From an uncultured Bacteroides sp. (GTDB lineage: Bacteria; Bacteroidota; Bacteroidia; Bacteroidales; Bacteroidaceae), in contig CALUOR010000002.1 in NCBI GenBank assembly GCA_944322285.1, positions 1 to 64,000 on the forward strand: DNA of 64,000 nt, given 5' to 3'. Every line of letters starts with the position of its first letter. Within the stretch, counting starts at the first letter, position 1. Shown piece after piece: positions 44,201-50,485 of this stretch. Below the pieces are notes generated by a model that made no database searches, was not told where the DNA came from, and saw nothing but the letters and a program-made list of their open reading frames with translations. The translations under genes and the position numbers were made by a program.

Positions 44201-46149
44201 TGCCTGGTAAGATCTTTCACGGCTTTCCATACTTGTTGTATTTCGCTGATACTGAGTTTGGTCTGGTTCAACAATATAAAATGCTTGTCCAAGTCATTGT
44301 CGCTGTAGAGCACGTAGCAACGGGCATTGAGATGCGGATCACGTCCTGCCCTTCCGGCTTCTTGTACGTAATTCTCTAGCGAATCGGATATGTCGTAATG
44401 TATCACCAGTCCGACGTCTTTTTTGTCCACGCCCATTCCGAAAGCTGAAGTTGCGACAATGATGCGTGCTTGGTCGTTCATGAAGGCATCTTGATTGGCA
44501 ATTTTCGCATCGGCTTCCATTTTGCCGTTGAATGGTAAAGCCTTGTAGCCGTCACGGTTTAATTGAGCCGCTATTGTTTGCGTACGTCTGGTGCGTGATG
44601 TGTAAACGATGGTCGGGCAATCTGAATCAGCGATAATTCTTCTTAGTATGGAATATTTTTCCTCGTCCGTTTCTGCGTGGATGACAGAATAGCGCAGATT
44701 GGTTCTTGATGCGGTTGATGTAAACAATGCCAAGTCGATGTTCAGCGTCTGTTTAAAATAGTCGCGTATGTCCTGCACCACTTTCTGTTTGGCGGTAGCG
44801 GTAAAGCAAGATACGGGAATTGGCTTTTGAGATCCTTTCTTTTGTTGGTATTCGCGGATGAATTTGCCTATGTAGAGATAGTCCACTCTGAAATCCTGCC
44901 CCCAGGAAGAAAAACAATGTGCTTCATCTATCACAAAGCGAACCACGTGGCGTGCCATTAAAATCCGGCAAATGGTATTTGAGCGAAGCATCTCAGGTGC
45001 TATGTATAAAAGGGAGGCTTCTCCGTCTTGTACCCGTTGTATGGCCAATGCCCTGGTAAGAGGGTCGAGCAAACCATTGATGGTGACGGCATCTGTAATA
45101 CCTTTCTCTGCCAGACTGTCCACTTGATCTTTCATTAGCGATTGCAGAGGCGAGATAACCACTGTCAATCCATGTACAGAACGGCCGGCCATAAGTGCGG
45201 GTAATTGAAATGTGAGTGACTTCCCGCCTCCGGTTGGGAATATGGCCAGCAATGACTTCCCGTTTACGGCTGCTTGGACTGCTTGTTCTTGAAGAGGCTC
45301 GTCTTCGTAAGTCCTGAATTGGTCGTATCCGAAGAATGCCTTCAAGTGGTAATGCACGTCCAGTTGGGTATTACAGTAAGCGCAGCCTTCCTTGCAGCGG
45401 ATATGTCGTAAAAGACTCATTACATATTCCACTTCAGGGTAATTGCGGAGCACCCATCCGGGAGTGATGGAGCGATAGTTGGTCGTGTCGACAAGAGCCA
45501 GCGCATAAGCCAGTTCGCATGGATAGTGTTGGATGAGTCTTTCGAGGTCTGTATGTCGGCAGATTTTCTCTTCGTAACAATTCCTTATTAATTCAGTCAA
45601 TCTCTCCTTTGCAGGCTCTGTTCCTACCAAGTTGAGAAATCCTTCAAATTCTTTTTGTCCGGACAATAACGATGCGTATATTTGTCGTTTGTCATTGGGC
45701 AAGGAATTCCAACGGGCCACTTCGTCCCAAAGCAGGTCTTTTGCCTTTTCGCAATCGTTTACCGGATTGTTTACTTGGTCGCTCACCAGTTTGTCGTCTT
45801 TTACTAATTTGTGGTAAGGGCGTTCCGGAAACAATAGGGGCGAGAGGTAAAGCGTATCTACCAAATGCCAGCGACAGAAGTCTTCTCCGAATAGATACTT
45901 TGCATCGTGATGAATGATGTTGTGTCCGCATAGATAGTCCATTTCACGAAGGAAATCAAACAATTCATCTTTTGAAGCCTTATGGAATACGGCTCCGTCA
46001 TCGCGTAATGCCCCAATGTCATGAATTTTACGATCCTTTATCCCCACTTCTACATCCACGATGGCATAACGCGGGGTGTGGTTTTCTATGGTATTGTTCC
46101 ATATAGGCATGTATTCAATGAAAACTAATTTTGTGGGAACAACTGTCAT
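41293..46149 (-). CDS. Fusion: DEDDh exonuclease-like domain, RecQ helicase, UvrD-type helicase
   Basis: This giant protein (about 1620 residues) carries, in order, an N-terminal DnaQ-like 3'-5' exonuclease domain (YAIVDVEVG, GHNIIHHD; about 35-200), a RecQ-type SF2 helicase with Walker A PTGGGKSLTF near residue 316 and IDEAHCF near 416 plus the motif VQEAGRAGRD, a winged-helix/linker region (about 590-1080), and an SF1 UvrD-type helicase with AGPGSGKTR near 1100, VIDEAQDMG near 1204 and STIHKAKGKEFD. It would unwind and degrade DNA in repair or defence. The first Asp-Glu pair of the exonuclease is altered (DVE), so activity is uncertain. The start is set at the ATG 4 bp after the HU-like stop; an ATG at 46179 would overlap that gene. 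Confidence 0.85.
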   Translation of the reverse strand: MTVVPTKLVFIEYMPIWNNTIENHTPRYAIVDVEVGIKDRKIHDIGALRDDGAVFHKASKDELFDFLREMDYLCGHNIIHHDAKYLFGEDFCRWHLVDTLYLSPLLFPERPYHKLVKDDKLVSDQVNNPVNDCEKAKDLLWDEVARWNSLPNDKRQIYASLLSGQKEFEGFLNLVGTEPAKERLTELIRNCYEEKICRHTDLERLIQHYPCELAYALALVDTTNYRSITPGWVLRNYPEVEYVMSLLRHIRCKEGCAYCNTQLDVHYHLKAFFGYDQFRTYEDEPLQEQAVQAAVNGKSLLAIFPTGGGKSLTFQLPALMAGRSVHGLTVVISPLQSLMKDQVDSLAEKGITDAVTINGLLDPLTRALAIQRVQDGEASLLYIAPEMLRSNTICRILMARHVVRFVIDEAHCFSSWGQDFRVDYLYIGKFIREYQQKKGSQKPIPVSCFTATAKQKVVQDIRDYFKQTLNIDLALFTSTASRTNLRYSVIHAETDEEKYSILRRIIADSDCPTIVYTSRTRRTQTIAAQLNRDGYKALPFNGKMEADAKIANQDAFMNDQARIIVATSAFGMGVDKKDVGLVIHYDISDSLENYVQEAGRAGRDPHLNARCYVLYSDNDLDKHFILLNQTKLSISEIQQVWKAVKDLTRQRTRICCSALEIARKAGWDDSISDIETRVRTALAALEQSGYLARENNSPRVYATGITVKNVDEARMRITASLLFGSDEIEKAVRVIKSLISQKYITKAQDAEAESRVDYLADIMGLSKREVISVVERMRQDGILADSKDISAYLQDAGNSERKSRTAFERFAKLEQYILSHIPNESLQTSYKLLNDNAINEGIGTSTEKDIRTLLYFLTVKGYIHKKEDATHNIKISRQTDLESTIRRHEKRVEVCRFTIEWLYKLANETKKEDSPDMTIQFSVIELLKQLKSSPHSLFCKFEELQLEDVEEALLYLSAIGVLKLEGGFLVLYNAMSIQRIKDNKARYKQDDYRMLNEFYKQKIQQVHIVGEYANLMVKDYNAALQYVQDYFQMDYRKFITKYFKGERLNEIQRNLTPAKYKQLFELLSTRQMEIISDKDSRCIVVAAGPGSGKTRVLVHKLASLLLLEDVKHEQLLMLTFSRAAATEFKQRLMELIGNAAHFVEIKTFHSYCFDLLGRIGNLEEAKNVVAKATAMINQGEVEPNKIGKTVLVIDEAQDMGAEEYAFVKALMTRNEEMRIIAVGDDDQNIYEFRGSNSTYMYRLTQENASRFIEMTENYRSAHHPVSFANEFARNIRNRMKTSPIVSMKKENGWVEVTRHQSAYMYQPLVEKIIQNQGEGTSCVLTQTNEEAVIIMALLQRKGVDCMLIQSLDGFRFWNLAEIRYFLKYIDKQAHAPLIPEELWEQARRATFSTYRRSQSLTYVKRCLELFEQTNKTKYISDFKEFVYESSVEDFCDISKAKVIVSTIHKAKGKEFDDVYMLITDKLQKDDTVMRRYYVGLTRAKNRLFIHTNSDCFQHLPTDKYVIDVQQYTMPEEIVLQLSHRDVYLDFFKKRKEEVLALQSGDSLIYKDFVLYNALTRQPIAKLSSKMQQTLTKWEEKDYVMKNASVRFIVAWKPKDTPANEAETAVLLADLLLSL

Positions 46150-46153
46150 TCTG

Positions 46154-46603
46154 TCATAACTCAATCTTGTCTTCTCCATTCCGTTCCGCCCGCAGCAGTT
46201 TGCGTTCCGTGCGTCGGTCTATCGTTTCTTCAAACGTGATGTCTTCCCGGATATTTTTGAATGCTTCCCCAAGAGCCCAGTTTACTCTCACTTCCTTGAT
46301 GTGTTTGTCCGGATTGAACGTTTCCCTGCTTTCCGCTCCTTTGCAGCCCAAGGTGAGGTAGAAAGTGCCTAAATCGTCCAATTCTACCCGATAGCCTTCT
46401 TTCAACATTTTAGCGGTAGCTTCAGCCAGCATTTTAGTGATGGCTATGAAATCACCTTCCTTATAGGCGCACCCATGGAAGCGGATGTATTTTGCCAATT
46501 TCTCTAAGGTAAGGGTTTTCATACTCTGTGCGGAAGCATAAAACTTTTGCGGTTGTTCCGGATGTCTCAGATCTCTTCGTTTTACCAGACTATACTTTAT
46601 CAT
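46154..46603 (-). CDS. HU-family (TIGR01201-type) DNA-binding protein
   Basis: A 149-residue HU/IHF-like protein of the Bacteroidales type: the N-terminal YSLVKRRDLRHPEQPQKFYA is characteristic, followed by the HU fold with LDDLGTFYLTLGCKG and EVRVNWALGEAFKNI. It lacks the Gly/Asp-rich C-terminal tail found on some relatives. It is translationally coupled to the exonuclease-RecQ-UvrD gene, an uncommon pairing that suggests the two proteins work on the same DNA. A TATATTTG box on the minus strand (46760-46767) could be the promoter, with the 23-bp repeats lying in the leader. Confidence 0.8.
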   Translation of the reverse strand: MIKYSLVKRRDLRHPEQPQKFYASAQSMKTLTLEKLAKYIRFHGCAYKEGDFIAITKMLAEATAKMLKEGYRVELDDLGTFYLTLGCKGAESRETFNPDKHIKEVRVNWALGEAFKNIREDITFEETIDRRTERKLLRAERNGEDKIEL

Positions 46604-46670
46604 GATTTATTATATTTAATATTTTATTTCATATAACTGCTGTTTGCATTGCTTATAACCGTTTTATGGG

Positions 46671-46738
46671 TACGATTACAAATCATCGCACTGTGTGATT
46701 AGTAATTGTGCGGATGTACGATTACTAATCGTGTTAGC
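46671..46738. repeat. Three imperfect 23-bp tandem repeats upstream of the HU gene
   Basis: Units start near 46671, 46694 and 46717 (type tacgattactaatcgtg), each with a palindromic cgatta/taatcg core. They differ in sequence from the arrays at 33-127, 4068-4155 and 61599-61661 but share unit size and place, 70-130 bp upstream of a gene start. Confidence 0.65.
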
Positions 46739-46759
46739 AATGCAGCATATTTGAAACTG

Positions 46760-46767
46760 CAAATATA
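46760..46767 (-). promoter_or_regulatory. Possible -7 box for HU-helicase operon
   Basis: The complement reads TATATTTG. No clear -33 match. A start here gives a leader of about 150 nt that includes the 23-bp repeat array. Confidence 0.4.
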
Positions 46768-46913
46768 ATAGACAAACTGCCGTTTTCGACCTTCTTTTGA
46801 CAAGTTTTGACTATTATTTTGAGGATGCGCTTGCGTGGATATTTGGAATGTGGATTTAGATTGATAATGGTCCATAAAAAATAGCGAAAAGCCTATTATA
46901 AATAGATTTTTGC

Positions 46914-47826
46914 TACATTTGCAGTGTTCCGCCCACACTGAAATTTTTTCTTATCGGAACGGGCGGGAATGTATATACATAAAAGGCGTTACTGAACGCT
47001 TTGGTTTTGACGCTATAAGAATTTCGCAACTTTAAAACAGTTTGTCAAGAACAAAGCAACGGGAACGTTCTATGGGATGTTTATTATGTATAGCCCTTGG
47101 TGTATCTTGACGAAAGATGCAGAGGGAGAGTTATATAAAGGCATCAGCGTGGGGCTTTCGGCGTTGCTCGTTTCGACAATCCGGGCAATGCGAAGGCCTT
47201 TATAGCGTGGAACGAGTGACAGGACTGGTTACACTTTTTTATGTGTATGCTATTTAGGGAGCGTGATTTTGAAGATACTGATAGGGAAGTAGATAATGCG
47301 AACAAAAGAATTTCAGATTTAACGGGGCGGCGAAGCCGTCCAACTATGCTTACGTCTGGTGAGCGCAGCACATCTCCTGTCACTTTAGAAAAGTTTTAGC
47401 TTTCAAAATGCTTTTATTTCCAATGTTTCGCTTACTCGTTATTTTGAAAAAATCCGCAAATTAGAAAGGCGAAAAAACACTTCTCTCAGAAACACTTAAC
47501 TGTTTGCACTAAAACAGTTAAGTGTCTTGGCTGGAATACTTAACTATTCCGGAGAGAATATTGCGCTGATTGAACGCAAACAGTGCAGTATTTCAATGAA
47601 TATCTCTCTTTATTCTGCTAAAGACTGTGAAATTTACCTCAACAAACCTTTCAAATCTGGAATAATGCGCTTCTGAAATTTGTAAATAATTCAATAAAAA
47701 TTGTCGTATTCTATTGATAATAAGTGGATAAGCAATTTAAAAATCTGTTCTTTTCGTTCAACTCTTCCTTCAGTCCAAAACAAGCGATTCTCAGCGATTA
47801 GGAAATACAAAGTGTCAGAAGTGACA
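46914..47826. other. Non-coding, degraded sequence with small palindromes
   Basis: No convincing gene. A TACATTTG box (46914-46921, plus strand) is followed by short frames; one reads GVARFDNPGNAKAFIAWNE then stop (about 47160-47218), another ends LGSVILKILIGK then stop (47254-47292). A 13-bp perfect hairpin (cacttaactgttt, 47493-47505 and 47512-47524) is followed by a second acttaact palindrome. These look like relics of genes and palindromic repeats. Confidence 0.4.
47256..47290 (+). repeat. 35-bp direct repeat, copy 1 (gene-end remnant)
   Basis: Matches 48469-48503 at 31 of 35 positions (agggagcgtgattttgaag...). In both copies the same frame reads a hydrophobic/basic peptide (L/I-G-S/N-VILK) ending in a stop two or three bases after the repeat, so they look like the ends of related reading frames. 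Confidence 0.5.
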
Positions 47827-47981
47827 AAATGATAATTTATCTATTAAATGAAGAATGATGAATTAAGAATGAAGAATAACCATGCGGCGTGATTGTGTAC
47901 ACGGACAGCGCAGCCTAATTCTTAATTCTTCATTCTTAATTCTTCATTTAAAGCGCGCTTACGCGCGCTAAATTCCCATTT
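47827..47981. mobile_element. MITE-like element 1
   Basis: A 155-bp unit bounded by AAATGATAATTTATC (47827-47841) and GCTAAATTCCCATTT (47967-47981), which are 12/15 matched inverted repeats. Inside are long imperfect palindromic arms of aatgaagaattaagaat type (47846-47877 and 47918-47949) and a GC hairpin (agcgcgcttacgcgcgct). The same termini bound the element at 60049-60217. No coding capacity. Confidence 0.6.
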
Positions 47982-48009
47982 ATCGTATAAATTAATTCTG
48001 TACACTTAC

Positions 48010-48073
48010 TTATGATTTTAGAGTTAAGATTTTAGCTGGGGCATCGTGCGCAAAATAAAATCTAAAATCATAA
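48010..48073. repeat. AT-rich inverted repeat
   Basis: Thirteen-base perfect arms ttatgattttaga (48010-48022) and tctaaaatcataa (48061-48073), with further imperfect pairing inside. It resembles the short dispersed palindromes common between Bacteroides genes. Confidence 0.55.
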
Positions 48074-48095
48074 ATCTGAAATCTCTGCGTTTCTG

Positions 48096-48245
48096 TTATA
48101 GTTCATTCTGACCGGTGTATAAGTGCATGGTCTTTTCATGTATGACTTTTCTTTTTGAAATAAACATTTGGATACTTCACAAGGTAGAAGATACCACTGC
48201 TGCGGCACCTATGGCTGTAGCAGCAAAAAAATAAATCAGTCCCAT
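48096..48245 (-). CDS. Microprotein frame with membrane helix, interrupted by TGA
   Basis: An ATG at 48245 is preceded by a strong AGGAGG ribosome-binding site 9 bases upstream, unusual for this phylum. The frame encodes MGLIYFFAATAIGAAAVVSSTL, a hydrophobic helix of 22 residues (stop TGA at 48177-48179), and if the TGA is read through it continues as a basic tail (SIQMFISKRKVIHEK...) to a TAA at 48096, 49 residues in all. Either a 22-residue membrane peptide is made, or this is a 49-residue gene broken by one base change (TGC or TGG to TGA). The function is unknown. Confidence 0.45.
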
Positions 48246-48403
48246 AGCTTTATTCCTCCTCTTTCTTTATTTTTTTGAAAATGATTAGTGCTGTTGTACA
48301 ACACCGCCAAACACGAGTTTTGCTAAATCCAATATGAAGTTACCGACTTTCTCTTTTAAGAAACTGTTTTGAATTTATCGTGTCTTCTCATGCTCCTCTT
48401 TTG

Positions 48404-48505
48404 ATGAAACAAAAGATTGCCAGACAGACTGGCTTCCCGATGTCGAAGCAAGAAATAGAACGGAAAATAGGGAACGTGATTTTGAAGAAACTGATGGGGG
48501 AGTGA
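48404..48505 (+). other. 33-codon frame, probable remnant
   Basis: ATG to TGA encodes a basic peptide (MKQKIARQTGFPMSKQEIER then KIGNVILKKLMGE). Its last 12 codons share sequence with a frame end at 47254-47292. It may be a small protein but more likely the relic of a larger gene family; no promoter or ribosome-binding site is evident. Confidence 0.25.
48469..48503 (+). repeat. 35-bp direct repeat, copy 2
   Basis: Second copy of the gene-end repeat (see 47256-47290), here within the 33-codon frame. Confidence 0.5.
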
Positions 48506-48595
48506 AAGTATCCCAAGCAAAATTGCAGCATGACATTAAATTCCGCAATGGTCTTCGGTGAAAGCCAGGCGCACCGATAATTATCTGCGAAAGAG

Positions 48596-48626
48596 TTGCT
48601 TATTCACCGGATAATCTCTAACTTTG
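48596..48626 (+). promoter_or_regulatory. Promoter of the Fic-like fragment and DUF1810-DraG genes
   Basis: TTGC (48596-48599) and TAACTTTG (48619-48626), spaced 19 bp. The box overlaps a TTG that could be read as an upstream start, so the ATG at 48645 is the true start. Confidence 0.6.
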
Positions 48627-48644
48627 CATAAAACTGAGTGTGCT

Positions 48645-48962
48645 ATGCGATATATACACAGCTATGATAATTGGTGGCAGTTCCGTTATGACAGTCAGCG
48701 GATAATGAATGAGTTGAGGCGAGTGCGTGCCAAATATGACAGCGATTTACTGGCACCATTCATATATTCTTTTTTGTCTGATATTATGGATAATATCAAG
48801 AATAAGGGGAAATATGATAAGGATGAGTTCGAATCGGAATCTATCAATTACAAAATAGAAGTAATGGATAACTATGCTGCCGGTATTGATGACGGCTCTA
48901 CGATTCCGTTCGTTTCTACGCATACCAGAAGTGCAATTATCAACTTCGATGGGAAAGTTTAA
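48645..48962 (+). CDS. Small protein with Fic N-terminal-like (DUF4172-like) start
   Basis: The 105-residue product begins MRYIHSYDNWWQFRYDSQRI and continues MNELRRVRAKYDSDLL, which resembles the first 40 residues of Fic-domain proteins (DUF4172 leader: Y-I-x(5)-W-x-x-F-x-(W/Y)-D-S ... L-x-x-V-R). The rest does not follow Fic: no inhibitory helix and no HPFxxGNGR motif. It could be a truncated or recombined Fic gene, or a separate small family. It is 43 bp before the DUF1810-ADP-ribosylglycohydrolase gene and shares its promoter. A 20-bp imperfect direct duplication (tcaaacaagaa...) separates the two. Confidence 0.45.
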   Translation: MRYIHSYDNWWQFRYDSQRIMNELRRVRAKYDSDLLAPFIYSFLSDIMDNIKNKGKYDKDEFESESINYKIEVMDNYAAGIDDGSTIPFVSTHTRSAIINFDGKV

Positions 48963-49005
48963 GGAAAAATTCAAACAAGAACAATAAGCCTCAAACAAGA
49001 ATAAA

Positions 49006-50265
49006 ATGACTCCAGCAAAATACGAAGAATATGCTTCACAATATAATTTGAAACGGTTCGAGGATGCCCACCGTAACGAATACACTTCCGCGTTAAAAGA
49101 GATACAGTCCGGGAGAAAACAATCACATTGGATGTGGTATATATTTCCCCAGTTGCGAGGTCTTGGTCATAGCCGTAATTCCGATTATTATGGAATTGCC
49201 GATAGAGATGAAGCATTGATGTTTCTGCATCATCCTGTCCTTGGTAAAAACATTTGGGAAATCACAATGGCAATGTTGGCGATTGACGGGAAATCGGCCG
49301 ATGAAATCTTGGGCGGAATAGATGCCTTGAAATTCTGCTCATCGATGACTCTATTCAATACTGTTTGTCCGAATAGCATATTCACGGAAGCATTGTATAA
49401 ATATTACGATGGTAAAGAAGATGGACGCACACAGGTAATGCTGAAAGCTGATAACAGTGAGCGACTTGTATCCGGAGGCATCATAGGGGCTATCATCGGA
49501 GATATTGTCGGTTCCTTTTACGAGTTTTATAATTGTAAGTCAACAAAAATCGCCTTATTCAATTCAGGGACAACATTTACGGATGACACTGTAATGACCA
49601 TAGCGGTAGCAGATTGGCTTTTGAGTGGAGTGCCGCTACAGAATACTATGTCAGACTGGGGACAGGAATATTCAAACAGAGGATATGGAGGAATGTTCTA
49701 TGAATGGCTATTTCACAGTAAGAATAAAGAACCGTATAATAGTTTCGGAAATGGTGCAGGTATGCGCGTAAGCCCATGCGGATATTATGCCAATTCTCTT
49801 GAAGAGACTCTTGAACTCGCCAAGCAATCGGCAGAAGTGACACATAATCATCCGGAAGGCATTAAAGGGGCACAGGCTATAGCTTCTGCAATCTTTTTGG
49901 CACGTCAGCAGAAATCAAAGGACGAAATTCGGGAATATATAGAAAAGACTTTCGGATATGACTTACATCGGACTTGCGATGAAATACGACCTGTATATCA
50001 ATTTGACGAAACATGTCAAGGTTCTTGCCCGGAAGCAATAATTGCATTTCTGGATAGTCACGACTATGAATCAGCCATCTGTTTAGCTATATCACTTGGA
50101 GGAGATAGTGATACGATTGCCTGTATGACAGGAGGTATTGCGGCTGCCTATTATGGCATTCCGTCATGGATAGTCAAATATGTTGTATCGGAATATCTGC
50201 CTCAGAATATGCTAGATATTATTGAGAATTTTGATGAATTATGTGCGAAACATAAACATACATAA
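49006..50265 (+). CDS. DUF1810-ADP-ribosylglycohydrolase fusion protein
   Basis: The 419-residue protein joins an N-terminal DUF1810 domain (residues about 10-150; KQSHWMWYIFPQLRGLGHS, YYGIADRDEALMFLHHPVLG, FCSSMTLFN) to a C-terminal DraG-type ADP-ribosylglycohydrolase (about 163-415). The dinuclear metal sites are seen in FTDDTVMTIA and GGDSDTIACMTGGIAAAYYG. The glycohydrolase would remove ADP-ribose from proteins, nucleic acids or small molecules; DUF1810 has no settled role to my knowledge. The fusion suggests that DUF1810 also acts in ADP-ribose or NAD chemistry. It appears soluble. It lies next to a Fic-like fragment and a repeat-rich gap, so it may be part of a conflict or defence island. 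Confidence 0.85.
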   Translation: MTPAKYEEYASQYNLKRFEDAHRNEYTSALKEIQSGRKQSHWMWYIFPQLRGLGHSRNSDYYGIADRDEALMFLHHPVLGKNIWEITMAMLAIDGKSADEILGGIDALKFCSSMTLFNTVCPNSIFTEALYKYYDGKEDGRTQVMLKADNSERLVSGGIIGAIIGDIVGSFYEFYNCKSTKIALFNSGTTFTDDTVMTIAVADWLLSGVPLQNTMSDWGQEYSNRGYGGMFYEWLFHSKNKEPYNSFGNGAGMRVSPCGYYANSLEETLELAKQSAEVTHNHPEGIKGAQAIASAIFLARQQKSKDEIREYIEKTFGYDLHRTCDEIRPVYQFDETCQGSCPEAIIAFLDSHDYESAICLAISLGGDSDTIACMTGGIAAAYYGIPSWIVKYVVSEYLPQNMLDIIENFDELCAKHKHT

Positions 50266-50426
50266 ATTTCTATGTTATAATATGGAATGTGAAGGAGGCT
50301 ATCTTATTTCCAAGTAAGCATTCGAAGAAATACACATTGTACATTCTTGTGTCTGGTTGTAATTTTGCGTTCGCAATAGAGGTAGAATTATTTTTATTAG
50401 CAGCAAAAGAATAACATAAAAAATTA

Positions 50427-50459
50427 AAAGGCAGGAACCGACTGGCGGTTTCTGCCTTT
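50427..50459. terminator. Bidirectional hairpin terminator
   Basis: Stem of aaaggcaggaaccg (50427-50440) with cggtttctgccttt (50446-50459), one mismatch, flanked by A and T runs; it lies between the converging DUF1810-DraG and nifJ genes. Confidence 0.8.
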
Positions 50460-50485
50460 CTAATGAGTGATTATGCTTTATTTAA

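Noticed and set aside
47144..47383. 79-codon minus-strand frame in the repeat-rich gap
   Set aside because: Low-complexity Ser/Leu/Ala content, no start signals, overlaps degraded plus-strand frames.
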